64,000 nt of DNA from contig JRUP01000002.1 of assembly GCA_000773965.1 (NCBI GenBank), forward strand, positions 186,001 through 250,000. Direction: 5' to 3'. The notes under the pieces were generated by a model. That model searched no databases. It was given only the letters and a program-made list of their open reading frames with translations, and had not been told where the DNA came from. Positions within the stretch are counted from its first letter, which is position 1. Each line of letters begins with the position of its first letter. Below are positions 28,619 through 37,889 of this stretch, in pieces. The translations under genes and the position numbers were made by a program. Source of the DNA: Enterobacter cancerogenus (GTDB lineage Bacteria; Pseudomonadota; Gammaproteobacteria; Enterobacterales; Enterobacteriaceae).

Positions 28619-29983
28619 ATGACGCAAACGACTCTGATGGATGATGTACCCTTAAATCGCTTTCACCTCAAAATCACCGGGCTCACCTTCGGTGCGCACC
28701 TCACCGATGGCTACATTCTCGGTTCCGTTGGCTTCGCGCTGACACAGATGACACCGCAAATGTCACTCACGCCGTTCTGGCAAGGCATGATTGGCAGCTC
28801 GGCGTTGATCGGGTTATTTCTCGGTAGCCTGATTCTCGGCTGGATCGCCGACAGTGTCGGCCGCCAAAAGATTTTCTGCTTCAGCTTTATCCTGATCACT
28901 CTGGCATCTGGCATGCAGTTTTTTGCCCAGTCGGCGGAGCAACTGTTCCTGTTGCGTGTGCTAATTGGCTTCGGCTTAGGCGGTGACTTCTCGGTCGGCC
29001 ATACCATTCTGGCGGAGTTCGCCCCGCGCAAACATCGCGGCGTACTGTTGGGGGCTTTCAGCGTGCTCTGGACGGTCGGCTACGTCGCCGCCAGCTTTGC
29101 CGGACATCTGGCACTGCAGGCACACGTTGATGGCTGGCGCTGGCTACTCGCATCCTCTGCTCTACCAGCTTTAGCGATCTTGCTGTTGCGCATTGGTACG
29201 CCGGAATCCCCGCGCTGGTTACTGCGTCGCGGTCGACGCGAGGAAGCCATGGCTATCGTTCATCGTTTATTTGGCTCGCACGTCACCTTGCAGGAAGAGA
29301 AACAGCAGGAGCAGGATGGCAGCCTGAGCGCACTGTTCCGCCCGCGCTATCGTCGTCGCACCGCCTTTAACTGTCTGTTCTTTGTCTGCCTGGTGATCCC
29401 CTATTTCGCTATTTATACCTTCCTGCCCGCCATCCTGCGCGAGATGGGACTGGATCAAGGCTTCGCCACTGACCTGCTCCTAAGCGGTCTGCTGCTGGTG
29501 GGAGCGGTGCTGGGCATCGTGCTAACGGCGATGTGCTCGCGCCGAGGCTTCCTGATCGGTTCCTTTATTTTCCTTGCGACCTGTTTGCTGCTGCTGAGCC
29601 TACTGCACACCAGCCCCGGCATCTGGCTGATTCTGCTGTTTGCCGCCTTTACGCTGATTATGTCGGCCGTGAGCAACCTGGTGGGCGTGTTCCCGGCAGA
29701 GAGCTTCCCGACCGATGTGCGCTCTCGCGGCGTGGGTTTCGCCACCTCAATGAGCCGACTGGGCTCGGCGGTCGGCACGCTGCTGCTGCCCCTCGCCATC
29801 GTCAATTACGGCATCGCCGGCACTATGGGTTTGCTGGCGGCGATTCTGGTGCTCGGCGCGCTGGTGTCCATCGCCTGGGCACCCGAGACCAAAGGTCTGA
29901 CGCTCACTGACGCCTCTCAGGAGACCCCGGCAGTGGATAAAGCGCTCAGCCCTAACGCTTCAACTTCAACACAACATCTGTAA
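28619..29983 (+). CDS. MFS transporter (metabolite:H+ symporter type)
   Basis: This 454-aa, 12-helix transporter has the family signatures LILGWIADSVGRQKIF (loop 2-3), GFGLGGDFSVGHTILAEFAPRKHRG (helix 4/5), PESPRWLLRRGRREEA before the central loop, and VFPAESFPTDVRSRGVGFAT in the C-half. It is closest to sugar-porter/aromatic-acid or nicotinate-type symporters such as YaaU/NiaP; the substrate is unknown. GAAGGAGGAAGGAAC precedes the ATG. It is the first gene of a four-gene operon; 12 bp separate it from the Fae homolog. Confidence 0.86.
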   Translation: MTQTTLMDDVPLNRFHLKITGLTFGAHLTDGYILGSVGFALTQMTPQMSLTPFWQGMIGSSALIGLFLGSLILGWIADSVGRQKIFCFSFILITLASGMQFFAQSAEQLFLLRVLIGFGLGGDFSVGHTILAEFAPRKHRGVLLGAFSVLWTVGYVAASFAGHLALQAHVDGWRWLLASSALPALAILLLRIGTPESPRWLLRRGRREEAMAIVHRLFGSHVTLQEEKQQEQDGSLSALFRPRYRRRTAFNCLFFVCLVIPYFAIYTFLPAILREMGLDQGFATDLLLSGLLLVGAVLGIVLTAMCSRRGFLIGSFIFLATCLLLLSLLHTSPGIWLILLFAAFTLIMSAVSNLVGVFPAESFPTDVRSRGVGFATSMSRLGSAVGTLLLPLAIVNYGIAGTMGLLAAILVLGALVSIAWAPETKGLTLTDASQETPAVDKALSPNASTSTQHL

Positions 29984-29995
29984 CTGGAGGCAATG

Positions 29996-30496
29996 ATGGA
30001 AATGTATATCGGTGAAGGCTTCGCAGGCGACGGCGTTAACGCATCGCACATCAATATCATGATTGGACCGCGCAACGGCGTGGTAGGACAGGCGTTCTCC
30101 ACCAGCCTGGCGACGCCTTCACAAGGCCACTGCCCGTTTATGGTGGTGATTAAACCCAATGTGCCAGCCAAACCGATGACGCTGTATGTCAACAAAGCCG
30201 CTATCAGTAGCGATTTGCACGGCAATGCCACCTGGGGCGCATCACAGGCTGCGATTGCTAAAGCTGTAACCGAGGCGCAGTTGCAAGGCACGTTGCCGCC
30301 GGAAGCCGAAGATGAGTGGTGCATTGTCACCGCTAACTGGGTGAATCCTGGCTGTACCGATCTCGATGAAGTGTTCGCTAATAACTATCGCGCCTGCAAA
30401 GTGGCGATAGAAGCGGCCATGGAGAAGTTGCCGGGCCGCCAGCAGTTAATCAATGCTCTGCCCGAGTTGGGCAATCCCTTTTATTCCCCGAAGTAG
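29996..30496 (+). CDS. Formaldehyde-activating enzyme (Fae) homolog
   Basis: This 166-aa protein matches the Fae family: YIGEGFAGDG, then ASHINIMIGPRNGVVGQAF with the conserved catalytic-type His and the GPR loop, VVIKPNVPAKPMTLYVNK in the core, and NNYRACKVAIEAAME near the end. Classic Fae condenses formaldehyde with tetrahydromethanopterin in methylotrophs and archaea; enterobacteria are not known to make that cofactor, so the substrate or cofactor here is probably different (inference). The ATG at 29996 is five bases after GGAGG; adjacent ATGs at 29993 and 30002 are alternatives. It sits inside an operon with an aldo/keto reductase and an aldehyde dehydrogenase, which supports a role in carbonyl handling. 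Confidence 0.82.
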   Translation: MEMYIGEGFAGDGVNASHINIMIGPRNGVVGQAFSTSLATPSQGHCPFMVVIKPNVPAKPMTLYVNKAAISSDLHGNATWGASQAAIAKAVTEAQLQGTLPPEAEDEWCIVTANWVNPGCTDLDEVFANNYRACKVAIEAAMEKLPGRQQLINALPELGNPFYSPK

Positions 30497-30509
30497 CAGG
30501 AGTTGCAGC

Positions 30510-31559
30510 ATGGAATACATCAAACTGGGCCACAGCGGTTTGCAGGTGTCGCGTCTTTGCCTCGGCACCATGAATATGGGCAGCAAGAGCTGGAAACCAT
30601 GGATTTTTGATGAGGCGCAAAGCGAGCCGATTATTCGTCACGCGCTGGAAAACGGTATCAACTTTATCGATCTGGCTGACTTCTACTCCAGCGGTGCCGG
30701 TGAAGAGGTAGTAGGCCGTGTGCTCAAACGCATCGCCCAGCGTGATGAGTTGGTGCTGACCACCAAAGTGGGTTATCCACTTGGCGGGGGCCAGAACAAT
30801 CAGGGCCATTCGCGTAAACACATTCTCGACAGTATCGATGGCAGCCTGCGCCGCCTCGGCACCGACTATGTTGATGTCTACATGCTGCACTATTTCGACG
30901 TGAACACACCGATCGAAGAGACATGGGAAGCAATGAACAGCATCGTGCGCAGTGGCAAAGCACGTTATGTCGGCGTTTCCACCATGTATTGCTGGCAGCT
31001 GGCGAAGATTTTGTGGTGCTGCGAGCGCAACGGGTTTGTGAAACCGATCAATATGCAGCTGCAGCTGAACTGCGCCTACCGCGAGGAGGAACGCGAAATG
31101 ATGCCGTTCTGTCGCGATCAAGGGCTGGGTGTTTCCGTGTTTAGCCCACTGGCGCGCGGGCTGTTAAGCGGTGATGCGCAATCCATCCGCAATCAAACTG
31201 ATTTCTTCACCCGTGAAATGTATGCCGATGAAGCTTCAATCCAGATTGCCGAATCCGTTGGCCGTGTCGCCGCTGCACGTGGATTAACCAGCGCGCAGAT
31301 TGCTCAGGCCTGGGTGCTGTCCCATCCAGGCGTGGATTCGATGCTGGTAGGCGCAGACAGCGTCGCCCAGTTGGATAGCGCCATTGCGGCACTGCATACC
31401 CCGCTGGATAGCGAAGAGCGCTTCGAGCTGGAACGCAACTACACGCCGTGCGATGTGATCAACGATTACACCGCGGGAAAACGTATCGCCCGTCATAGCC
31501 GCGCTGCACGCACGGTGTTTACGGATAACGCACTTCAATCTGCAAGGAATATCGCATGA
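30510..31559 (+). CDS. Aldo/keto reductase
   Basis: This 349-aa NADPH-dependent oxidoreductase has a TIM-barrel fold. The catalytic residues are visible: Asp and Tyr in FIDLADFYSSG, Lys in LTTKVGYPLGG and His in YMLHYFD. The phosphate-binding C-terminal block is VGADSVAQLDSAI. It is similar in build to YajO/Tas-like reductases, with extra sequence at the C-terminus. The substrate is unknown. The ATG at 30510 has AGGAG seven bases before it; its stop overlaps the next start (ATGA). Confidence 0.88.
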   Translation: MEYIKLGHSGLQVSRLCLGTMNMGSKSWKPWIFDEAQSEPIIRHALENGINFIDLADFYSSGAGEEVVGRVLKRIAQRDELVLTTKVGYPLGGGQNNQGHSRKHILDSIDGSLRRLGTDYVDVYMLHYFDVNTPIEETWEAMNSIVRSGKARYVGVSTMYCWQLAKILWCCERNGFVKPINMQLQLNCAYREEEREMMPFCRDQGLGVSVFSPLARGLLSGDAQSIRNQTDFFTREMYADEASIQIAESVGRVAAARGLTSAQIAQAWVLSHPGVDSMLVGADSVAQLDSAIAALHTPLDSEERFELERNYTPCDVINDYTAGKRIARHSRAARTVFTDNALQSARNIA

Positions 31560-32995
31560 CTTCTTCACTGCTGCGTACCGGCTGGTATTGCAATGGACAA
31601 TGGCTGGAGAGCGATCGCACTTATGATGTGACCAATCCTGCCGACAACAGCGTGGTGGCGCAGGTCGCTAACGTTGGCGCGGCGGAAACCCACCGCGCGA
31701 TTGATGCCGCCGCCGCCGCCCTGCCCGCCTGGCGTGCCTTAACCGCCAAAGCGCGCGCTGCGATTCTGCAGCGCTGGTATCAATTGATTATTGAGAATCA
31801 GGAACCGCTGGCGCAGTTGGTAGTGCAGGAACAAGGAAAAGTGCTGGCTGAAGCGCGTGGCGAAGTGCTTTACGCCGCCAGTTTTATTGAGTGGTTTGCC
31901 GAGGAAGGCAAGCGTGCCAATGGCAAGACGATCCCTGCAACTAAGGCCGGAAATCTGATCCTGACGCTGAAACAGCCGGTGGGCGTAGTCGCCGCGATAA
32001 CGCCATGGAATTTTCCACTGGCGATGTTGACGCGCAAGCTGGGTCCGGCGCTGGCCGCCGGTTGTACCGCGATTGTGAAGCCGGCGAATGAAACACCGCT
32101 GTCAGCCTTTGCCCTGCTGGTGCTGGCTGAACAGGCTGGCGTTCCGGCTGGCGTACTGAATGCGGTGAGCGGGGAAACGGTGGAGATTGGCCACACGCTA
32201 ACGCACCACGATACGGTGCGGAAAATTTCCTTCACCGGCTCAACGGCTGTGGGTCAGTTGCTGATGCGTGATGCAGCCAGCTCAGTGAAGAAGCTGTCAC
32301 TGGAGCTGGGCGGTAATGCGCCGTTTATCGTGTTCGATGATGCAGATATTGATGCGGCAATCGAAAGCGCCATGGCGGCCAAATTCCGCAACAGCGGACA
32401 GACCTGCATCTGCGTGAACCGCTTTTACGTGCAGGATGGCGTGTATGATCAATTCGTCACCAAACTGGCTGCAGCGGCTAACGCGTTGAAAGTCGCGCCG
32501 GGTCTGACGCCGGGCGCACAGCAAGGGCCACTGATTCATCAACGTGCTATGGAGAAAGTCGAAGCGCATGTGCAAGATGCCTTGCAGCACGGTGCGCGTT
32601 TGGTTTGCGGCGGTGAACGTCATGCGTTGGGTGGCAGCTTTTATCAGCCGACGGTGCTGGCCGATGCCAATGAGCAGATGCGTCTGGCACACGAAGAGAC
32701 ATTTGGACCGGTTGCGGCCTGCTTCCGTTTCAGTACGGAGCAGGAAGTGATCGAGCGCGCCAACAATACGCCGTATGGGCTGGCCGCTTATCTGTTTACC
32801 CGCGATTTGGCGCGGGCGCTACGCGTGACTCCGCAACTGGAGAGCGGCATGGTTGGCGTTAATGAAGGGATCATTTCCACGGAAGTAGCGCCGTTTGGGG
32901 GTGTGAAAGCATCAGGATTAGGTCGCGAAGGCGCGGATGTTGGGCTGGAGGAGTATCTGGAAACCCAGTATGTGAATATTGGGCAGATTGGTTAA
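31556..32995 (+). CDS. NAD(P)-dependent succinate-semialdehyde-type dehydrogenase
   Basis: This 479-aa aldehyde dehydrogenase is of the GabD class. It has the cofactor segment ITPWNFPLAMLTRKLGPALAAG, the Rossmann glycine motif FTGSTAVGQ, the catalytic Glu in LELGGNAP (about residue 254) and catalytic Cys in NSGQTCICVNRF (about 288). The C-terminal motif is EVAPFGGVKASGLGREG. The substrate could be succinate semialdehyde or another short oxo-acid or aldehyde generated by the operon. It overlaps the aldo/keto reductase gene by four bases and ends the operon. Confidence 0.9.
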   Translation: MTSSLLRTGWYCNGQWLESDRTYDVTNPADNSVVAQVANVGAAETHRAIDAAAAALPAWRALTAKARAAILQRWYQLIIENQEPLAQLVVQEQGKVLAEARGEVLYAASFIEWFAEEGKRANGKTIPATKAGNLILTLKQPVGVVAAITPWNFPLAMLTRKLGPALAAGCTAIVKPANETPLSAFALLVLAEQAGVPAGVLNAVSGETVEIGHTLTHHDTVRKISFTGSTAVGQLLMRDAASSVKKLSLELGGNAPFIVFDDADIDAAIESAMAAKFRNSGQTCICVNRFYVQDGVYDQFVTKLAAAANALKVAPGLTPGAQQGPLIHQRAMEKVEAHVQDALQHGARLVCGGERHALGGSFYQPTVLADANEQMRLAHEETFGPVAACFRFSTEQEVIERANNTPYGLAAYLFTRDLARALRVTPQLESGMVGVNEGIISTEVAPFGGVKASGLGREGADVGLEEYLETQYVNIGQIG

Positions 32996-33005
32996 TTTGG
33001 GTGGT

Positions 33006-33166
33006 TTGGCTTTTTCGCTGAAGGTTAGGTGCTGGGTCAGATAAGGTCCGCCCGAACGCAAAGTTACCAAGGATTTAGCGGCCGCGTCTGCAGGGATGAT
33101 AGTGGGCTTGGCTGTTTTCGCTGAAGGTCAGGCGCAGGGTCAGATAAGGTCCGCCCGATCGCAAAG
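33006..33166. repeat. Pair of about 58-bp direct repeats
   Basis: 33006-33063 and 33108-33166 are nearly identical: TTGGCT, TTTTCGCTGAAGGT, GGGTCAGATAAGGTCCGCCC and CGCAAAG are shared, with about six differences. They lie in the 530-bp gene-free gap between the aldehyde dehydrogenase gene and ybiT. Confidence 0.85.
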
Positions 33167-33243
33167 GAAACCGGCATCCATGCCGATCGGCTGGGCCATC
33201 CGTGGCCCAGACGCTTTGCTCTTCGGGCGAACCTTATCTTCCC
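33137..33243. repeat. Long imperfect palindrome with internal hairpin
   Basis: The left arm GGGTCAGATAAGGTCCGCCCG (from 33137) is mirrored by CGGGCGAACCTTATCTTCCC (33224-33243). At the centre lies a perfect hairpin, CTGGGCCA-TCCG-TGGCCCAG (33191-33210). The left arm is part of the second direct repeat, so one element appears complete and one as a lone arm. Confidence 0.75.
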
Positions 33244-33325
33244 TTTAAACTTTGGTGTGGCTGTTTAAATCCAATCGTTGTTCGCGCAGGCTGAATTAAC
33301 CAACAGAGAGCACAAATTTTGATAA

Positions 33326-33434
33326 AGGCAGGAATGGTGGGTCCGGAGTAAAGCGTTCGCCGCAGGGATGCGGCGACCGAGGCTACAGGGATGTATTCAC
33401 GCCGTCTTTACGGAGCGGCCCACCATTCATGCCT
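33326..33434. repeat. Long imperfect palindrome containing an AGGGAT-loop hairpin
   Basis: AGGCAGGAATGGTGGG (from 33326) is mirrored by CCCACCATTCATGCCT (to 33434). Inside is a perfect CGCCGC-AGGGAT-GCGGCG hairpin (33358-33375). A degenerate copy of the inner part, CCGC-AGGAAT-GCGG (33484-33497), follows directly before ybiT. No coding sequence is credible in this stretch. Confidence 0.75.
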
Positions 33435-33524
33435 GACGGTGCAGAACTCTCAGGCGAAATGGCAAACCAGAACAAAGCGCCCACCGCAGGAATGCGGCGG
33501 GCGAAGCTATGGGTATGTAACGAT

Positions 33525-35117
33525 TTAAACAATACCCTGACTGCGCAGATAATCTTCGTAGTTGCCGGTGAAGTCGATAATGCGATCGCCCTTCATCTCC
33601 ATCACGCGGGTTGCCAGTGAACTGACAAACTCACGGTCATGCGAAACGAAAATCAGCGTGCCTTCGTAACCTTCGAGTGCCAGGTTAAGCGACTCAATCG
33701 ATTCCATATCGAGGTGGTTAGTGGGTTCATCCATGATCAAAATGTTCGGCTTCTGCATCATCAGCTTGCCAAACAGCATGCGGCCTTTCTCACCACCAGA
33801 CAGCACTTTTGCAGGCTTCTTGATTTCATCATGACCAAACAGCAGACGGCCCAGAATACTGCGCACCGCTTGCTCATCATCACCTTCCTGCTTCCACTGA
33901 CTCATCCAGTCGAAAACGCTCAGGTCATCGGCGAAATCTTCTGCATGATCCTGCGCGTAATAACCAATCAGCGCATTTTCGGACCATTTCACTGTGCCGC
34001 TGTCAGGCGTTAATTCGCCAACCAATGTTTTCAGCAACGTGGTTTTACCGATACCGTTGGCACCGAGAATGGCCACTTTCTCACCGACTTCAACCATCAG
34101 ATTGAGCTTATTAAACAGTGGGCCGTTATCGAATCCTTTCGTCAGTGCCTCAACTTCCAGCGCATTACGGAACAGCTTCTTATCCTGATCAAAACGGATA
34201 TAAGGGTTCTGACGACTGGAGGCTTTCACTTCATCCAGTTTAATTTTATCAATCTGCTTGGCACGCGAAGTCGCCTGACGCGATTTGGAGGCGTTGGCAC
34301 TAAAACGGCTAACGAATGATTGCAGGTCAGCAATTTGCGCTTTCTTCTTCGCGTTATCAGAAATTAAACGTTCACGCGCCTGAGTCGCCGCGGTCATATA
34401 TTCGTCATAATTACCTGGATACACGCGCAGTTCACCGTAATCCAGATCCGCCATGTGTGTGCACACCATATTCAGGAAGTGACGGTCATGCGAAATGATA
34501 ATCATGGTACTGTTACGTTCGTTAAGCACCTGCTCCAGCCAACGAATGGTATCAATATCCAGGTTGTTCGTCGGTTCATCGAGCAGCAAAATATCCGGGT
34601 TTGAGAATAATGCCTGCGCCAAAAGCACACGCAATTTCCAACCTGGTGCGATTTCGCTCATCGGACCGTAATGCTGTTCCACCGGAATGCCCACGCCCAG
34701 CAATAATTCACCGGCACGCGATTCCGCGCTGTAACCATCCATTTCGCCGTATTCGACTTCCAGGTCGGCCACTTTATAGCCTTCCTCTTCGCTCATTTCT
34801 GGCAAAGCATAAATACGGTCGCGCTCTTCCTTCACCGCCCATAATTCGGCGTGACCCATAATCACCGTATCCAGCACGCTGAATTGCTCAAAGGCAAACT
34901 GGTCCTGACGTAACTTACCGATACGCTCGTTAGGGTCGAGTGAAACATTACCGTTGGTCGGTACCAGGTCGCCGCCCAGTATTTTCATGAAGGTCGATTT
35001 ACCGCTGCCGTTCGCACCGATTAAACCGTAACGATTACCGCCGCCAAACTTAACGGAGATATTCTCAAACAGCGGCTTACTGCCGAACTGCATAGTAATA
35101 TTGCTGGAAACTAACAC
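33525..35117 (-). CDS. ybiT: ABC-F family ATPase YbiT
   Basis: This 530-aa protein has two ABC domains and no membrane segments. ABC-F proteins bind the ribosomal E site and modulate translation; the target condition for YbiT is not well defined. Domain 1 has Walker [10 protein letters not shown] (about residues 34-42) and Walker [13 protein letters not shown]. The P-site-tronconnecting linker (about 240-310) is rich in Lys/Arg/Ala. Domain 2 has GANGIGKTT, signature LSGGEKGR and [12 protein letters not shown]. The start is a GTG at 35117. The gene lies near ybiR and mntR as in E. coli, but ybiS is missing and other genes are inserted. Confidence 0.95.
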   Translation of the reverse strand: MLVSSNITMQFGSKPLFENISVKFGGGNRYGLIGANGSGKSTFMKILGGDLVPTNGNVSLDPNERIGKLRQDQFAFEQFSVLDTVIMGHAELWAVKEERDRIYALPEMSEEEGYKVADLEVEYGEMDGYSAESRAGELLLGVGIPVEQHYGPMSEIAPGWKLRVLLAQALFSNPDILLLDEPTNNLDIDTIRWLEQVLNERNSTMIIISHDRHFLNMVCTHMADLDYGELRVYPGNYDEYMTAATQARERLISDNAKKKAQIADLQSFVSRFSANASKSRQATSRAKQIDKIKLDEVKASSRQNPYIRFDQDKKLFRNALEVEALTKGFDNGPLFNKLNLMVEVGEKVAILGANGIGKTTLLKTLVGELTPDSGTVKWSENALIGYYAQDHAEDFADDLSVFDWMSQWKQEGDDEQAVRSILGRLLFGHDEIKKPAKVLSGGEKGRMLFGKLMMQKPNILIMDEPTNHLDMESIESLNLALEGYEGTLIFVSHDREFVSSLATRVMEMKGDRIIDFTGNYEDYLRSQGIV

Positions 35118-35248
35118 GGCATTGACCTTTGTTACGCAGTGGAGGAAAAAACAGCGGGCATTATGCCAGAAAGCAGCACCGGGACGCCACCTCTGCGCCT
35201 GCGGGCAGCGAGCGAAGGCGCTAAACGCGTTGTTGCAAATAGAGAAAT

Positions 35249-35278
35249 AAAAAAGCCGAAGACAACGTGGTCTTCGGC
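35249..35278 (-). terminator. Terminator of the H-NS paralog gene
   Basis: GCCGAAGAC (35255-35263) and GTCTTCGGC (35270-35278) form a 9-bp stem. On the minus strand it is followed by six T residues (35254-35249), 25 bp after the stop codon. Confidence 0.9.
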
Positions 35279-35302
35279 TCCCGCTTACAAGGATTGTGTC
35301 GA

Positions 35303-35704
35303 TTATTTGATCAGGAAGCTGTCCAGGCTTTTACCAGAGTCCAGCGCTTTCTTAATCGCTGCTGGTGTACGGCCCTGGCCGGTCCATGATTTCTCTTCAC
35401 CGTTCTCATCGGTGTAAGAATATTTAGCCGGACGCGGTGCACGCTTCGCGCGTTTTTTACCGGTTTCCAACGCACCCAGCAATTCGTTCGGGTCAATACC
35501 GTCAGCCAGCAGCATTTCGCGGTATTTAGACAGCTTTTCTTCTTTCTCGCGATTCTGCGCTTCTTCTGCATGAACTTCGTCGCGGCGCTCAGTCACCACC
35601 ACGGTTAATTTCTCCAGAATCTCTTCCAGATCGGTCAATGGCAGTTCACGAGCCTGCGCACGTAATGTGCGAATGTTGTTCAGAACTTTAAATGCGTCAC
35701 TCAT
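35303..35704 (-). CDS. H-NS/StpA-family nucleoid protein (paralog)
   Basis: This 133-aa protein has the H-NS dimerisation domain at the N-terminus ([26 protein letters not shown]), a second dimerisation helix, a basic linker ([13 protein letters not shown]) and the AT-hook-like DNA-binding core TWTGQGRTP variant, here [14 protein letters not shown]. Such proteins silence AT-rich and horizontally acquired DNA. The chromosomal hns of enterobacteria normally sits by galU/tdk, so this is probably a second copy of StpA or H-NS type (inference). The ATG at 35704 follows AAGGA; a GTG one codon upstream is the alternative. It is followed by a strong terminator. Confidence 0.88.
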   Translation of the reverse strand: MSDAFKVLNNIRTLRAQARELPLTDLEEILEKLTVVVTERRDEVHAEEAQNREKEEKLSKYREMLLADGIDPNELLGALETGKKRAKRAPRPAKYSYTDENGEEKSWTGQGRTPAAIKKALDSGKSLDSFLIK

Positions 35705-36086
35705 CACAAGGTCCTTGCTTAAGGGGGGTTTAAATAAACTGTAGTGGCAAGATTACCCAATTCAAATAAAAAAATAAATTAATTTATGCGGCCGGATAAT
35801 TCCTAACTGATTAACGTATTCACAATTTGAGCGATATCCCCAGCGAGAAGCTTTAATTAACGGTGAATTAACAACAGCACTTTAGTACCACCGACTGGAA
35901 CTGGTACCGATTTCAGAGGTTATTCCCGGCTGATAAACAAGCATTTAGCGGTTAATGCCTTGCCTGGCTGATGTGTGTTAGCAGATTAATGAAGATTAAT
36001 GTTATGGCCGAAAATCTATTTTCACAGGTGATTATTCTATTTTCACAGTTGAGACCACAATCGCATTTTTAACCCGCCTTATCGAT
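35705..36086. other. AT-rich upstream region of the H-NS paralog
   Basis: This 382-bp non-coding stretch contains A/T-rich tracts close to the gene start, fitting H-NS-type self-binding. It also contains a 13-bp direct repeat TCTATTTTCACAG at 36015 and 36036, exactly 21 bp (two helical turns) apart. No open reading frame with a ribosome-binding site was seen. Confidence 0.5.
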
Positions 36087-36113
36087 AAAAAGCCAGTGCA
36101 TGCACCGGCTTTT
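36087..36113. terminator. Terminator of the sugar-porter gene
   Basis: GCCAGTGCA (36092-36100) and TGCACCGGC (36101-36109) form an almost perfect palindrome flanked by five A residues on the left and four T residues on the right, so it can end transcription in either direction. It is 26 bp after the stop of the MFS gene. Confidence 0.75.
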
Positions 36114-36139
36114 ACCCTCATAAAAAACGTCACCTCAGG

Positions 36140-37621
36140 TTACAAGCTTTTCTTCACAGCGTGCGTCAACTGCGTTTGCGGTTCTTCATTTGACAGCCAG
36201 TCGTGCAAATAATGCTCGATCTGTTCCAGTGAACGATTTCGTGTTTCCGGTACAAAGCGAACCACAAAAATGGCTCCCCCTATTCCGATTAGCGCAAAAA
36301 TAAAGAACGCTCCCGATAAACCCACCGATGCCAACAGGACCGGGAACATCAGCGAGATAAGGAAATTAGCGATCCACATAGCAAACACGGCGCCGCCCAT
36401 AAATATCCCACGCAGACGTGTAGGGAAAATTTCAGACAATAGTAACCAGGTTACGGGTGAGAGTGCGCCTTGCTGGAAGCTCAAAAACATCAGCATTCCC
36501 AGCAACACCATATAACTGCGCAGAACATCAGGTTGACCATTTACCGTCTCCGGCATGAAATAACTGACGGCACCAATAAATACCAGACAGGCGGTACAGC
36601 CAAACTGTCCTAACATCGTCATGGTACGGCGCCCAATGCGCCCCAGCAGCCAGATACCGACGAAAGTCATTAATACTGAAATAACGCCATTGGCGATGGT
36701 GGCAATTAATGCTGCGTTATCGCTCATGCCCACGGCTTTTAACATGGTGGGAGCGTAATACATGATGGTATTCACCCCGGTTAACTGCTGTATGACCGCA
36801 ATACCCACGCCAATCAAAAATAATTTAAACAGCCAGGGTTGGCGAAGTTCACGCAGGCGTGGGCGCGTTTCATGTTGCTCTTCAGCTAAGGTTTCTTCTA
36901 TTTCCGTGAGTTCCCACTCAACATCTTGTTTAGCTCGCGTGCGTTCCAGCACCTGACGCGCTTCTGCTAACCGCCCTTTCATCGCATACCAACGCGGTGA
37001 GTCGGGCATAAACAGCATGCCAAACCACAGCAGCACGGCAGGCACCGTCGCTACCGCCAGCATCCAACGCCAGGTGGTATCACCGCCCCATACCGCGTTA
37101 AAACCGGCGTTGGAGATGTAAGCCAACATCTGCCCGGAGACGATCATCAGTTCTTGCATGGTCACTAACTGGCCACGTTTGTTGGCGGGCGCCATCTCCG
37201 CGATGTACACCGGAACTGTCGCTGACGCGCCCCCCACCGCCACACCCAATACCAGGCGGAAGAAAATCATCCATTCAACGTCAGGTGCTAACGCGGTGCC
37301 GATTGCGCCAATGGCGAAAATCACCGCCAGCACCAGAATGATTTTTCTCCGCCCGGCCGCGGCGGCAAAGTGGCCTGATGCCAGGGCACCAAAAGCCGCG
37401 CCAAACAGCAGGCTGCTGGTGACCAACCCCGTGGTAAAGGGTGTCAGATGGAGATCGTTGCCCATAAATAACAGTGCGCCAGAAATCACACCGGTGTCAT
37501 AGCCGAACAGTAACCCCCCTAAGGTGGCAATCATTGCTATCACCTTCACAAAGGGTTCAGTGCGCGTGCTGCTGTTCGGCCCTGATGCTTTGTTGGGGGT
37601 AAGGTAGTTTTCCCGCGGCAT
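36140..37621 (-). CDS. MFS sugar porter (IolT/YwtG/GalP-like)
   Basis: This 493-aa, 12-helix sugar:H+ symporter has the sugar-porter marks GGLLFGYDTGVISGALLFM in helix 1, GRRKIILV in loop 2-3, PVYIAEMAPANKRGQLVTMQE after helix 4, the QQLTGVNTIMYYAPT motif in helix 7, and VPETRNRSLEQIE at the C-terminus. Likely substrates are a hexose, pentose or myo-inositol; none can be singled out. It is monocistronic. The 268-bp upstream gap contains an interrupted palindrome TGAAA-N7-TTTCA at 37814-37830 but no recognised operator. Confidence 0.88.
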   Translation of the reverse strand: MPRENYLTPNKASGPNSSTRTEPFVKVIAMIATLGGLLFGYDTGVISGALLFMGNDLHLTPFTTGLVTSSLLFGAAFGALASGHFAAAAGRRKIILVLAVIFAIGAIGTALAPDVEWMIFFRLVLGVAVGGASATVPVYIAEMAPANKRGQLVTMQELMIVSGQMLAYISNAGFNAVWGGDTTWRWMLAVATVPAVLLWFGMLFMPDSPRWYAMKGRLAEARQVLERTRAKQDVEWELTEIEETLAEEQHETRPRLRELRQPWLFKLFLIGVGIAVIQQLTGVNTIMYYAPTMLKAVGMSDNAALIATIANGVISVLMTFVGIWLLGRIGRRTMTMLGQFGCTACLVFIGAVSYFMPETVNGQPDVLRSYMVLLGMLMFLSFQQGALSPVTWLLLSEIFPTRLRGIFMGGAVFAMWIANFLISLMFPVLLASVGLSGAFFIFALIGIGGAIFVVRFVPETRNRSLEQIEHYLHDWLSNEEPQTQLTHAVKKSL

Positions 37622-37889
37622 AATCCACTCCTTAACAGTAAGAGAAGATTTAAAAATAGTTTATTTCAACCAACAGGAATAATTATGAAATTTAAATTTT
37701 GCGCTATAGATCATAAACCCCGCATTTATATGCGGAGCAGATCACAGAAAGGGGCTTTACTGCGTGTAAATCGGTGAAGAGTGCTCAGAGGGGAATTTGC
37801 ATTTAGTCAAAAATGAAAATTTTCGTTTCAAAATGGGCAAATTGTAATGCCTGATGCTGGGGCAACCCGCAGACTGCCCCCTTTTACGA

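Noticed and set aside
37685..37777. 30-codon open frame with AGGAATAATT upstream, divergent from the sugar porter
   Set aside because: The peptide has no recognisable features and the ribosome-binding site is modest; too short to support without conservation data.
37814..37830. KdgR-like box upstream of the sugar porter
   Set aside because: TGAAA-N7-TTTCA has the right half-sites but a spacing two bases longer than KdgR sites.
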